A DNA stretch of 64,000 nucleotides from Gemmatimonadaceae bacterium (GTDB lineage: Bacteria > Gemmatimonadota > Gemmatimonadetes > Gemmatimonadales > Gemmatimonadaceae). Position 1 is the stretch's first letter; the number at the start of each line of letters is the position of its first letter. The position numbers were made by a program, and so were the translations under genes. The stretch lies in assembly GCA_036273715.1 (NCBI GenBank), contig DASUHB010000073.1, positions 1 through 64,000 of the forward strand, given 5' to 3'. Shown piece by piece: positions 53,793-62,242 of this stretch. Under the pieces are notes generated by a model, which saw nothing but the letters and a program-made list of their open reading frames with translations, was not told the origin of the DNA and ran no database searches.

Positions 53793-53872
53793 AATAGTAG
53801 GAACAGCTGTGCCCGCTTTTCGCCGCCCCCACTCATCTGACCGTCGTCTCATCGCAGGAGCCATCAGACGCC

Positions 53873-54322
53873 ATGACCCGCCGCCCCGAGCGCTACCGAA
53901 ACGCGATCGTCCCGCACATCTACATCGATGGCGCCGACCGGGCCATCGCCTTCTACGTGCGCGCGTTCGGCGCCGTCGAGCTCTTCCGCATCGCCGCGCC
54001 TAACGGCAAGATCGTTCACGCCGAGCTCGACATCGCGGGATCGGTGATCATGCTCGGCGATCCGGATCATCGGCTGTACGAGGAACCTCGGACGCTTGGC
54101 GCATGTACCGCGGGCCTGCACATCATGACTGATGACGACGCCGCGCTGATCGAGCGCGCGGTGCGCGCCGGCTGCGAGCTGATTCAGCCGCCGACGCCCA
54201 TGTTCTACGGCGCGCGCTCGGCGAGTGTGCGCGATCCGTTCGGGCACGTGTGGGTGGTGCTCGCCTGGATCGAGGATCTCTCGCCGCAAGAGGTGCAGGC
54301 AAGGGCCGCGAGAACGGATTGA
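53873..54322 (+). CDS. VOC-family (glyoxalase/bleomycin-resistance fold) protein
   Basis: 149 residues. PHIYIDGADRAIAFYVRAFGAVELFRI, HAELDIAGSVIMLGDPDH and ASVRDPFGHVWVVLAWIEDL are typical of PhnB-like VOC proteins, with His and Glu as possible metal ligands. May bind a small molecule or metal; function not inferable. It ends about 78 bases before the his leader peptide. Confidence 0.82.
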   Translation: MTRRPERYRNAIVPHIYIDGADRAIAFYVRAFGAVELFRIAAPNGKIVHAELDIAGSVIMLGDPDHRLYEEPRTLGACTAGLHIMTDDDAALIERAVRAGCELIQPPTPMFYGARSASVRDPFGHVWVVLAWIEDLSPQEVQARAARTD

Positions 54323-54364
54323 ATGGATTACGGCCAACGAGTCTTTGTTCTTTGTCTCCGCACT

Positions 54365-54393
54365 TTGACACCCGCACGTCCATCGCATATGTT
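54365..54393 (+). promoter_or_regulatory. Sigma70-type promoter of the his operon
   Basis: TTGACA, 17-nt spacer, TATGTT. The -10 box ends at 54393 and the leader peptide ATG starts at 54400, so transcription would start at or within one base of the A of the ATG, i.e. the leader peptide would be translated from a leaderless mRNA. Confidence 0.7.
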
Positions 54394-54399
54394 GTTGCC

Positions 54400-54489
54400 A
54401 TGCACGCTCACCGCGTCACCCACCATCACGCGCTTCACCACCACGGCCCGACGGGTCGCGGCGGAGCGCGCATGCGGATGACTCGGTAA
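54400..54489 (+). CDS. Histidine operon leader peptide
   Basis: 29 residues, eight of them His: positions 2, 4, 8, 9, 10, 13, 14 and 15 (ATG CAC GCT CAC ... CAC CAT CAC GCG CTT CAC CAC CAC). The last part is Arg/Gly-rich. Too short to have another role and placed right before hisG and a terminator: ribosome stalling at His codons when His-tRNA is scarce would prevent the terminator, as in the enterobacterial his leader. Confidence 0.88.
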   Translation: MHAHRVTHHHALHHHGPTGRGGARMRMTR

Positions 54490-54511
54490 GCATCCACCAT
54501 TCACGCTCCGC
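54450..54511 (+). promoter_or_regulatory. Alternative pairing segments of the his attenuator
   Basis: GCGGAGCG (54461-54468) can pair with CGCTCCGC (54504-54511). GACGGG (54450-54455) can pair with CCCGTC (54518-54523), the left arm of the terminator. Segment 54450-54468 would be covered or freed by the ribosome, so these pairings can switch the terminator on or off. Confidence 0.5.
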
Positions 54512-54514
54512 TCG

Positions 54515-54548
54515 AGGCCCGTCCACTTCTGGACGGGCCTTTTCTGTT
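54515..54548 (+). terminator. Rho-independent attenuator terminator before hisG
   Basis: Perfect 10-bp stem AGGCCCGTCC (54515-54524) / GGACGGGCCT (54531-54540), loop ACTTCT, then TTTCTGTTT. Placed 26 bases after the leader stop and 20 bases before the hisG GTG, it is the his attenuator. Confidence 0.87.
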
Positions 54549-54560
54549 TGCCCAACGACC

Positions 54561-55421
54561 GTGCTACGAATCGCCCTGCCCAACAAAGGCCGACTGGCCG
54601 ACGACGCCCGCGAGCTGTTCCGCGACGCCGGCGTCGACGTGCGCGCGCGCGATGAACGCGCACTCACCTCCACCCTCGGCGACCTGTTCGAGGCCATCTT
54701 CGTCCGCGCCCAGGACATTCCCGAGTTCGTCGCCGATGGCGCCGCGGATGCCGGCGTCACCGGAGCCGACCTCATCGCCGAGTCCGATCGCGCTCTGAAC
54801 ACGCTCGCCGATCTCGAGTTCGGTCGCTGCCGCCTCGTCGTGGCGGCCACCGACGCCAGCGACATTCGCGCGGTCGAAGCGATTCCGCACGGAGCGCGTG
54901 TCGCGACCAGCTTCCCGCGTGTCGCCGCGCGCTTCTTCGCGGCCGCGCGCCGCACGGTGGAAATCGTACCGGTGTCCGGCGCATCCGAGATCGCGCCCCA
55001 CATTGGCATCGCGGACGTGATCGTCGATCTCGTTGCCACCGGCTCCACGCTGCGCGTGAACGGACTGCACGAAGTCGCCACGATTCTCGAATCGTCGGCG
55101 CGCATGGTGACGGCGAGCGCCCCGCGACGCCCGGACTGCGGGCGCGTGCTCGACGACCTCGTCGGCGCCCTCGAGTCCGTGCTGCGGGCGCGCGGCCAGC
55201 GCTACCTCATGGCCAACGTGCCGCGCGCCCGCCTAACGCAAGTCAAGCGCGTGCTCCCGGGGCTCAACGGCCCAACGGTGGTCGACATCATGAACAGCGG
55301 CGAACACGTCGCGGTGCACGCCGTTGTGCCGGCGTCGGGCGTCTACCGCATCGTCGCCGAGCTCAAGGCCCTGGACGCCGAGGGCATTCTCGTCACGCGC
55401 ATCGAGAGGCTCATGCCATGA
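54561..55421 (+). CDS. hisG: ATP phosphoribosyltransferase, long form
   Basis: 286 residues, the long homohexameric HisG with a C-terminal ACT-like regulatory domain (the short form needs HisZ, not present here). First committed step: PRPP plus ATP to phosphoribosyl-ATP. LRIALPNKGRLADDARELF start, GADLIAESD and IADVIVDLVATGSTLRVNGL (PRPP site). GTG start; no strong ribosome site, as it lies directly behind the attenuator. Stop overlaps hisD. Confidence 0.97.
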   Translation: MLRIALPNKGRLADDARELFRDAGVDVRARDERALTSTLGDLFEAIFVRAQDIPEFVADGAADAGVTGADLIAESDRALNTLADLEFGRCRLVVAATDASDIRAVEAIPHGARVATSFPRVAARFFAAARRTVEIVPVSGASEIAPHIGIADVIVDLVATGSTLRVNGLHEVATILESSARMVTASAPRRPDCGRVLDDLVGALESVLRARGQRYLMANVPRARLTQVKRVLPGLNGPTVVDIMNSGEHVAVHAVVPASGVYRIVAELKALDAEGILVTRIERLMP

Positions 55422-56728
55422 GTGTCGCCGTCGCGGTCCCCACGCGGTACACCGGACGCGTTCGCGATCTCACGCCGGCCGTGTACCGATGGTTGTGCGA
55501 TCGCTCCACGTCCAGCGATCCCGGCGTCCGCGCGAGCGTGGCATCGCTGATCGCCGACGTGCGCGCCCGGGGTGACACGGCGCTGCGCGAGCTCGCCCAA
55601 CGCTACGATGGCGTGTCGCTCGAGTCGCTCGAGGTGCCGCGAACGCAGTGGAACCGGGCGCTGGATGCGCTGGACGCGGGGCTGCGCCGCGCCATCCACC
55701 GTGCGGCGCGCAACATCTTCCATGCGCACGATGCCATGCGCCCGCAGACGTTCCTCTGCGAGACGGAGCCCGGCATCGTCGTTGGGCGAAGGCCGGACCC
55801 GCTCGCGCGAGTCGGCGTCTACGCGCCGGGCGGCGACGCCGCCTACCCGAGCAGCGTCCTCATGGGTGCCATACCGGCGCGCGCCGCCGGCGTCGGCGAG
55901 GTGGTGTTGTGTTCGCCGCCTCGCGGGTGCGAGCCCTCACCACTCGTCCTGGCGGCCGCGGCGATCGCGAACGTCGATCGGGTGTTCGCCGTCGGCGGCG
56001 CCGGCGCCATCGCGGCAATGGCGTATGGCACGGACACCATTCCGCCCGTGGATCGCATCGTTGGGCCCGGCAACGCATACGTCGCCGAAGCGAAGCTCCA
56101 GGTGACGGGAGCGGTCGCGATCGACTCGCCGGCGGGGCCGAGCGAGTTGCTCGTGATCGCCGACGAGTCGTGCGACCCTCGGCACGTCGCGCTGGAGATG
56201 CTGGCGCAGGCCGAGCACGATGCGCGCGCGTGCGTCGTCGCCGTCGTGATCGGCGACGGCACGGCGCGGAGCCTAACGGCCGCCATCGGCGCCGCGCTCG
56301 CCGCCCAACCGCGGCGCGATGTGATCGCCCGGGCGTTCGCGAACAACGGCGGCGTGCTCGTGGCCGAGTCGCTTGGCGAGGCGATCGCCTTTGCCGCCGA
56401 CTACGCGCCCGAGCACTTGCTGCTCGCCGTCGCGGACGCCGACAGCGCACTCGACCGGGTCCGCAACGCCGGCACCGTGTTCGTCGGCGCCACGGCGTCC
56501 GTGGCGTTCGGCGACTACATGACGGGCGCCAATCACGTCCTGCCGACAGGCGGTCTTGCCCGGTCCTACTCCGGCCTGTCGCCGCTCGACTTCGTCCGTT
56601 GGACGACGTATCAGCGCGTCAGCGCGCGCGCCGCCGCGGCGCTCGCGCCGGACGTGGCGGCGTTCGCGGTAGGCGAAGGCCTGCCGGGACACGCGATCGC
56701 CGCCCGGTCCGCCGGAGGCCTAACGTGA
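55418..56728 (+). CDS. hisD: Histidinol dehydrogenase
   Basis: 436 residues. Two-step NAD-dependent oxidation of histidinol to histidine; zinc enzyme. VGVYAPGGDAAYPSSVLMGAIPA, GPGNAYVAEAKLQVTGAVAIDSPAGPSELLVIAD and AEHDARA, PEHLLLAVAD are conserved. ATG overlaps the hisG stop (ATGA). The very long open frame across its 3' part and hisC is a frame shadow. Confidence 0.98.
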   Translation: MSVAVAVPTRYTGRVRDLTPAVYRWLCDRSTSSDPGVRASVASLIADVRARGDTALRELAQRYDGVSLESLEVPRTQWNRALDALDAGLRRAIHRAARNIFHAHDAMRPQTFLCETEPGIVVGRRPDPLARVGVYAPGGDAAYPSSVLMGAIPARAAGVGEVVLCSPPRGCEPSPLVLAAAAIANVDRVFAVGGAGAIAAMAYGTDTIPPVDRIVGPGNAYVAEAKLQVTGAVAIDSPAGPSELLVIADESCDPRHVALEMLAQAEHDARACVVAVVIGDGTARSLTAAIGAALAAQPRRDVIARAFANNGGVLVAESLGEAIAFAADYAPEHLLLAVADADSALDRVRNAGTVFVGATASVAFGDYMTGANHVLPTGGLARSYSGLSPLDFVRWTTYQRVSARAAAALAPDVAAFAVGEGLPGHAIAARSAGGLT

Positions 56729-57801
56729 CCCCGCCGCCGCTGCGCACGCGCACGAGCTACGCGGACCTCGCGCTCTACACGCCCGATCGCCGCCCGTGTG
56801 CCATCGACCTGAGCGACAATACCAACCTGTGGGGCATGCCGCCAGCCGCGGAGCGCGCGATTCGCGACGCTGCCTCGTCGACCGTGACCCGATATCCGGA
56901 GGTCTATGCGCAGTCGCTCAAGTGCGCGCTCGCCGGCTACGCCGGCGTGGAGCCTGCGTCGATCGTGACCGGCTGCGGCTCGGACGATGTGCTCGATTCC
57001 GCGATCCGAGCCTTCGCCGAACCCGGCGACCGCATCGCGATTCCGGATCCGTCATTCGCCATGATGCCGGCGTTCGCGCGCATGAACGCGCTGGCGCCGG
57101 TGCTCGTGCCCCTGACCGGCGACTACGACGTCGACGCGGACGCCATGACCGCAACCAATGCGGCCATCGTCTACCTGTGTTCGCCTAACAATCCCACCGG
57201 CACGGCGCTCTCGCGCTCGGCGATCGAGCGCATCGCGGCGCGCGCACGCGGCGTCGTGATCATCGACGAAGCCTACGCCGAGTTCGCGGGCTGCAGCATG
57301 GTCGACCTGGCGATGGGCAGCGGTCGTGTCCTCATCGTACGGACGATGTCGAAGGCGTTCGGGCTCGCCGGGCTCCGCATCGGGTACGCGATCGGCCATC
57401 CCGGGCTCGTCGCCGAAGTGGAGAAGTCCCGCGGTCCATACAAGACGAACGCGCTCGCCGAGCGGGCGGCGCTGGCTGTGTTAGGCACGGACCTCGACTG
57501 GGTCCAGACCCGCGTCCACGCGGCCATCGAAATGCGCGGCGCGCTCGTTCGTGCGTTGCAAGACCTCGGGCGCAGCCCCCTGCCCTCGCACGCCAACTTC
57601 GTGCTCGTGCCGGTCGCGCACGCGGCCTCCGTCGCCGCCGCGCTCCGCGCGCGAGGGATTGCCGTGCGTCCCTTCGAGGGGCTCCGCGCACCGGCCGGCA
57701 GCGCCCTCGCGTCGACCGGCGGATGCGCGCTGCGCATGACCGTCGGCCCGTGGCCGATGCTCGACCAGGCGTTAGGCGCACTGCGCGAGGTCTTGCCGTG
57801 A
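56725..57801 (+). CDS. hisC: Histidinol-phosphate aminotransferase
   Basis: 358 residues. PLP-dependent fold-type I transaminase. LYTPDRRPCAIDLSDNTNLWGMPPAAERAI, GCGSDDVLDSAIRAF, YLCSPNNPTGTALS, VVIIDEAYAEFAG (PLP Asp, Tyr), VRTMSKAFGLAGLRIGYAIG (Lys in SKAFG). GTG overlaps the hisD stop (GTGA). Confidence 0.96.
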   Translation: MTPPPLRTRTSYADLALYTPDRRPCAIDLSDNTNLWGMPPAAERAIRDAASSTVTRYPEVYAQSLKCALAGYAGVEPASIVTGCGSDDVLDSAIRAFAEPGDRIAIPDPSFAMMPAFARMNALAPVLVPLTGDYDVDADAMTATNAAIVYLCSPNNPTGTALSRSAIERIAARARGVVIIDEAYAEFAGCSMVDLAMGSGRVLIVRTMSKAFGLAGLRIGYAIGHPGLVAEVEKSRGPYKTNALAERAALAVLGTDLDWVQTRVHAAIEMRGALVRALQDLGRSPLPSHANFVLVPVAHAASVAAALRARGIAVRPFEGLRAPAGSALASTGGCALRMTVGPWPMLDQALGALREVLP

Positions 57802-58397
57802 TGCGCGTGACGATCTTCGACTACGGCGCCGGCAACCTGCACTCGCTGGCCAAGGCGCTCGCCGGCGACGGCGTGTCGGTGGCGATCGACGGAGACCCCC
57901 TGATCGCGCTGCGCACCGACGTGCTCGTCCTGCCGGGCGTCGGCAACTTTCGCCAGGCGGCCGCGCGCCTAACGCCGGCGCGCGCCGCGATGCGCGACGC
58001 CATCCGCGCCGGACTGCCCACCCTCGGCGTCTGCCTCGGCATGCAGCTCCTCTTCGACGCGAGCACCGAAGGCCCGGGACGCGGCCTCGGCGTCATCGCT
58101 GGACGCGTGTCGCGTCTCGCGGCGTTCCGCGTGCCGCACATCGGCTGGAACACCGTGGACGATGCACGCGATCCGCTGTTCCGCGCCGCGCCGCTGCGCA
58201 CGGCGTACTTCGCCAACGGCTATGCGTGCCGCCCCGAAGATGACACGCTCGTCACCGCGTGGACGACACACGACCGCGACCGGTTCCCTGCCGTCGTCCG
58301 CGCCGGCCGCACCGTCGGCGTGCAGTTCCATCCGGAAAAGAGCTCGCTCGCCGGTGTCCAGTTCGTGCACGCCTTTCTCGCCGGATTGTCCGCATGA
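57801..58397 (+). CDS. hisH: Imidazole glycerol phosphate synthase, glutaminase subunit
   Basis: 198 residues. Class I amidotransferase that feeds ammonia to HisF. Catalytic Cys in GVCLGMQLLF, His and Glu in GVQFHPEKSS. ATG shares one base with the hisC stop (TGATG). Confidence 0.97.
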   Translation: MRVTIFDYGAGNLHSLAKALAGDGVSVAIDGDPLIALRTDVLVLPGVGNFRQAAARLTPARAAMRDAIRAGLPTLGVCLGMQLLFDASTEGPGRGLGVIAGRVSRLAAFRVPHIGWNTVDDARDPLFRAAPLRTAYFANGYACRPEDDTLVTAWTTHDRDRFPAVVRAGRTVGVQFHPEKSSLAGVQFVHAFLAGLSA

Positions 58398-59107
58398 TCG
58401 CCATTCCGGCCATCGATGTCCGCGATGGCGCGTGCGTGCAGCTGGTGGGCGGCTCGTTCGACGACGAGCGCGTGCGCCTTCCCGATCCGTGCGCGGTCAT
58501 GCGCCGATGGGTCGACGCCGGATTTCGCCGCGTGCACGTGGTCGACCTCGACGCCGCGTTAGGCACCGGCGGGAACGCGATGCCGGTGCAGGCGCTGCTG
58601 GCCGACGGGCGCGCGCGCGTCCAGGTTGGCGGCGGGATACGAACCGCCGAGCGCGCCGACCAGCTGTTGGCAGCGGGCGCCGCTCACGTCGTGGTAGCGA
58701 CGCGCGCCATCGATGATCCGCAATGGCTCGGCGAGCTCGCCGGCCGGCATCCGTACCGTCTCATTGTCGCACTGGATGTGCGCGACCGCACGGTCGTCAC
58801 GCACGGCTGGGCCCGGCGCTCGAGGCTCCAGGTCGGCGATGCCATCGCCGCGCTCGACGGGCTCGCGTTAGGCGGCGTGCTCGTGACCGCGGTGCACGCG
58901 GAAGGCCGGCTCGACGGCCCCGATGTGCCGCTCGTCGAACACGTCGCCTCGCGGACGCCGCATCCGCTGATCGCCGCAGGCGGTATCGCGACGATGGGCG
59001 ACCTCCGCTCGCTCGCGTCAGCCGGCGCCGCCGCCGCAGTGATCGGCATGGCGCTTTACACCGGTGCGCTCGATCCGCGCGCCGTCCAGGAGGAGTTTCA
59101 CGAATGA
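58394..59107 (+). CDS. hisA: Phosphoribosylformimino-5-aminoimidazole carboxamide ribotide isomerase
   Basis: 237 residues, TIM barrel. IPAIDVRDGACVQLVGG, VDLDAALGTGGN, VQVGGGIRTAERADQLLAAG, IAAGGIATMGDLRSLA. Amadori isomerisation of ProFAR. ATG overlaps the hisH stop. Confidence 0.96.
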   Translation: MIAIPAIDVRDGACVQLVGGSFDDERVRLPDPCAVMRRWVDAGFRRVHVVDLDAALGTGGNAMPVQALLADGRARVQVGGGIRTAERADQLLAAGAAHVVVATRAIDDPQWLGELAGRHPYRLIVALDVRDRTVVTHGWARRSRLQVGDAIAALDGLALGGVLVTAVHAEGRLDGPDVPLVEHVASRTPHPLIAAGGIATMGDLRSLASAGAAAAVIGMALYTGALDPRAVQEEFHE

Positions 59108-59643
59108 CCACAGCACGACGCCGGACGCGCGAGACCACCGTGCGGGTCGAGATCTCGACGGACGACTTATCCGTCGACATCGCGACGACGATTCCGTTTC
59201 TCGACCACATGCTCGTGACCCTCGCCCGCTACGCCGCGCTCGGCGTGTGTGTCAGCGCCGAGGGCGATCTGCCCCACCACGTGAGCGAAGACGTCGCGAT
59301 CACGCTTGGCGCCGCCGTTGCCGCTCGCCGCTCGGAAACGGCCGCGCGCTTCGGCGACCGCACCGTGGCGATGGATGATGCGCTCGTGCAATGCGTGCTC
59401 GATGCCGGCGGCCGGTCGTACTACGAGGGCCCATTGCCGAGCGTCCGCTACGATCACTGGATGCGGTCCTTCGCCGAGCACGCGCGGATCACGCTGCACC
59501 TGCGCGTGCTCCGCGGACGCGACCGGCATCACATCGTCGAGGCAGCGTTCAAGGCACTCGGCCTCGCGATGCGCGACGCGATGGTCGAAACCGGCATGTC
59601 GTTAGGCACGAAAGGAGCAGTGGCGCTGGAGGTGGACGCATGA
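59104..59643 (+). CDS. hisB: Imidazoleglycerol-phosphate dehydratase
   Basis: 179 residues, monofunctional HisB without the N-terminal phosphatase domain; the phosphatase is replaced by the IMPase-type gene two genes on. TIPFLDHMLVTLARYA, DLPHHVSEDVAI (metal site), RDRHHIVEAAFKALGLAMRDA. ATG overlaps the hisA stop. Confidence 0.96.
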   Translation: MTTARRRTRETTVRVEISTDDLSVDIATTIPFLDHMLVTLARYAALGVCVSAEGDLPHHVSEDVAITLGAAVAARRSETAARFGDRTVAMDDALVQCVLDAGGRSYYEGPLPSVRYDHWMRSFAEHARITLHLRVLRGRDRHHIVEAAFKALGLAMRDAMVETGMSLGTKGAVALEVDA

Positions 59644-60404
59644 CGCTGCGCAAACGCGTGATCGTATGCCTCGACGTCGCCGGCGGCAGCGTGGTGAAGG
59701 GCGTTCGGTTCGCCGGCTTGCGCGCGATGGGCGATCCGGTCGCGCTCGCATCCGAGTACGAAGCGGCGGGCGCGGATGAAATCGTGTTCCTGGATGTGTC
59801 CGCCGCTCTCGACGATCGCGAGACGCTCCTCGACTGCGTACGCCGCACGGCCGATGTCCTCTTCATTCCCCTGACAGTGGGCGGCGGCGTTCGTTCTGTC
59901 GACGACGCATCGCGGGCCTTACGCGCCGGCGCCGACAAAATCGCGGTGAACACCGCCGCCGTGGCGAGGCCCGCGCTCCTCACCGAGTTGAGCGCGCACT
60001 TGGGTGCGCAGTGCGTGGTGGCGAGCATCGATGCCCGGCGCACGCGCGATCACTGGGAAGTGTTCGTTCGAGGCGCCACGACGCCGACGGGGCGCGACGC
60101 GATCGCGTGGGCGCGAGAATGCGTCGAGCGCGGCGCCGGCGAAATCCTGCTCACGAGCATCGACCGCGACGGCACGCGCGCCGGATACGATCTCGCACTC
60201 ACGCAGGCGGTCGCGGCGTCCGTGTCGGTTCCCGTGATCGCGTCCGGCGGCGCCGGCTCGGCGGAAGATGTGCGCCGTGTGCTAACGGACACGGGCGCCG
60301 ATGCCGCGCTCGTGGCCGGCATCCTGCACGACGGCGGCACGACCGTCGATGCGATCAAGCTCGCGCTGGCCAACGGCAACGTTTGCGTTCGGGACGCCGT
60401 ATGA
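59640..60404 (+). CDS. hisF: Imidazole glycerol phosphate synthase, cyclase subunit
   Basis: 254 residues, TIM barrel. RVIVCLDVAGGSVVKGVRFAGL (catalytic Asp), LTVGGGVRSVDDASRALRAGADKIAVNTAA, LLTSIDRDGTRAGYD (second catalytic Asp), VIASGGAGSAEDV. Cyclises with ammonia from HisH. The usual CLDVKDGRVVKG is slightly altered (VAGGS). ATG overlaps the hisB stop. Confidence 0.97.
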   Translation: MTLRKRVIVCLDVAGGSVVKGVRFAGLRAMGDPVALASEYEAAGADEIVFLDVSAALDDRETLLDCVRRTADVLFIPLTVGGGVRSVDDASRALRAGADKIAVNTAAVARPALLTELSAHLGAQCVVASIDARRTRDHWEVFVRGATTPTGRDAIAWARECVERGAGEILLTSIDRDGTRAGYDLALTQAVAASVSVPVIASGGAGSAEDVRRVLTDTGADAALVAGILHDGGTTVDAIKLALANGNVCVRDAV

Positions 60405-61192
60405 GCGACGACCGGTCGCTGCTCCTGGAGGCGGTGAGCGATGTCGCGCGATCCGCCGGCGCCACCGCCTTGCGATACTTCAATTCGCGGCTTTCGATCG
60501 AGCGCAAGACCGACGGCTCACCGGTTACCGTTGCCGACCGGGCGGCCGAGCAGCAGGCGCGCGAGTGGATCATCGCGCGCTTCCCGGACGACGGCATCGT
60601 CGGCGAGGAGCTCGCTGCAGTTAGGCGGGAATCGCGGCGCCGATGGATCATCGATCCGATCGACGGCACCGGATCGTTCGTGCGCGGCGTGCCGCTCTGG
60701 GGAACGCTCGTGGCGGTGTGCGACGGCACGCGGGTGCTCGCCGGCGCGGCGTGCTTCCCCGCGCTCGGCGAGCTGGTCTCGGCCGCCGTCGGGCTCGGCG
60801 CGTGGTGGAACGGCGCGCGCTGCCGGGTGTCGGGCGTGCGCGCGATCGAGGACGCGACCGTCCTGACGACCGACCACCGCTTCGCGCGTACGCCGGAGCG
60901 CCTAACTGGCTGGCGGACGCTCGCGGCGCGCGCATCACTGGCGCGCGATTGGGGCGATTGCTACGGCTATTTCCTCGTCGCTACCGGACGCGCCGAAGTC
61001 ATGATCGACGGCGTGCTCGCCGATTGGGATGCAGCGGCGCTCTTCCCGGTGATTCGCGAGGCCGGCGGCGTGTTCACGGATTGCGCCGGCCGCGAGACGC
61101 CATTCGGCTCGAGCGCGGTGGCCACGAACGCGGCGCTCGCACACGAGGCGCGCGCGCTGCTCGACGTTCCTGTTTCCGGTGAAGCACCATGA
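60401..61192 (+). CDS. hisN: Histidinol-phosphatase, inositol monophosphatase type
   Basis: 263 residues. IMPase-family magnesium phosphatase; metal site VGEEL (Glu), WIIDPIDGTGSFVRGVP (DPIDGT) and the late DWDAAALFPVIREAGG. Located in the his operon between hisF and hisIE, so histidinol-phosphate is the likely substrate. ATG overlaps the hisF stop (ATGA). Without context it could be an inositol or PAP phosphatase. Confidence 0.9.
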   Translation: MSDDRSLLLEAVSDVARSAGATALRYFNSRLSIERKTDGSPVTVADRAAEQQAREWIIARFPDDGIVGEELAAVRRESRRRWIIDPIDGTGSFVRGVPLWGTLVAVCDGTRVLAGAACFPALGELVSAAVGLGAWWNGARCRVSGVRAIEDATVLTTDHRFARTPERLTGWRTLAARASLARDWGDCYGYFLVATGRAEVMIDGVLADWDAAALFPVIREAGGVFTDCAGRETPFGSSAVATNAALAHEARALLDVPVSGEAP

Positions 61193-61815
61193 CGCGTCCA
61201 CTCGATCTCGATGCGCTCGATTTCGAGAAGGGCGGCGGACTGGTGACGGTCGTCGCGCAGGACGCATCGACCGGCGCCGTTTTGATGGTCGCGTTCGCCG
61301 ATCGTGTCGCGCTCGAGCGCACGCTGGAGACGGGGGAGATGCACTATCACTCGCGGCGACGCGGGCTGTGGCACAAGGGGTTGGCGAGCGGCAGCGTGCA
61401 GCGCGTGGTGTCGCTGTCGGCCGATTGCGATGGCGATGCGGTGCTCGCGCGCGTGCATTCGACGGGGGCTGCGTGCCACACCGGTGACGCATCCTGTTTC
61501 GGCGGCGCGGCGGTCGATGCGGACGCGCTCGCTTCGCTGGATGCCGTGATTGCGTCACGCGCCGCGGACCGTTCGGGCCCGTCGCCAAGCTACACGCGCC
61601 GCCTTCTCACCGACCGCAACCTGCGCCTCAAGAAACTCGGCGAAGAGTGCGCCGAGCTGGTGGTTGCGTTAGGCGACGGCGACGCGGAGCGCGCGACGGC
61701 CGAGGCCGCCGACCTTGTGTATCACGCGCTCGTCGCATTGCGGGCGCTGGGCGTGGGCCTCGATGAGGTGCGTACGGTCCTGTCACGTCGCGAGCGTGAA
61801 GGCCGTGCGCCGTGA
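61189..61815 (+). CDS. hisI: Bifunctional phosphoribosyl-AMP cyclohydrolase / phosphoribosyl-ATP pyrophosphatase
   Basis: 208 residues (HisIE). HisI half: GEMHYHSRRRGLWHKGLASG, SADCDGDAVLARVH, CHTGDASCF (zinc Cys). HisE half: RNLRLKKLGEECAELVVALGDGDAERATAEAADLVYHALVALRALG. The two carry out steps 3 and 2 of the pathway. Last gene of the operon, ATG overlaps hisN stop. Confidence 0.97.
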   Translation: MTRPLDLDALDFEKGGGLVTVVAQDASTGAVLMVAFADRVALERTLETGEMHYHSRRRGLWHKGLASGSVQRVVSLSADCDGDAVLARVHSTGAACHTGDASCFGGAAVDADALASLDAVIASRAADRSGPSPSYTRRLLTDRNLRLKKLGEECAELVVALGDGDAERATAEAADLVYHALVALRALGVGLDEVRTVLSRREREGRAP

Positions 61816-62242
61816 GCGGCGATTCGGATCGCTCATGGCGTTCTCCGGATCCCTCCCGCGTGCTGCGGCCCACCGGAAGCGGCCTAACGGTTGGGCAATG
61901 CTTGCTCTTGACGGTTCGTCCCGGCCATCGGCCGGGTCCGGCGACCCGTTGAAGGACCGGCAGCCGCGCAGCAGAGCTAACGGCCCTCCGAGGGACGTGC
62001 GTCGGAACGCCGTGAGGCACGCTCCGACGATCGAGAGTCGGCGTGTCGGCAGCCAGCTGGCGCGGAAACGCGTGCGCCGCCGACCCGAACCCGCCATTGC
62101 GTATTGACCAAATGACCAATGTGTGGTACTATTCATTGGTCGCTTGGCCAATCCGACTCCAGGCCTGTCCCGCGAGACGGAGCACTGCCGTCACGGCGAT
62201 TGAAAATGCTCGTTCATGAGCACGCTCCCACTCGGAGGGTCT
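61816..62242. other. 427-base gap after the his operon, rich in stem-loops
   Basis: Small hairpin TGAGCG/CGCTCA at 61814-61836 right at the hisIE stop; CCCGGCC-ATC-GGCCGGG at 61920-61936; further GC-rich dyads to about 62070. The promoter/operator at 62104-62141 follows. No ORF or known RNA motif seen. Confidence 0.4.
62104..62141 (+). promoter_or_regulatory. Sigma70 promoter with overlapping operator
   Basis: TTGACC (62104-62109), 17-nt spacer, TACTAT (62127-62132). Within and over it GACCAATG (62114-62121) and CATTGGTC (62134-62141) form a perfect 8-bp inverted repeat with 12-base spacer, and TTGACCAA/TTGGCCAA related halves flank it. A repressor bound there would block the -10. The gene driven is the lipoprotein at 62243. 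Confidence 0.68.

Noticed and set aside
55648-56724. Open frame joined to hisC from within hisD
   Set aside because: Frame shadow of hisD; hisC starts at the GTG overlapping the hisD stop.
61816-62103. Structured RNA or riboswitch after hisIE
   Set aside because: Several hairpins but no match to any RNA family signature I know; GC-rich DNA forms such dyads by chance.
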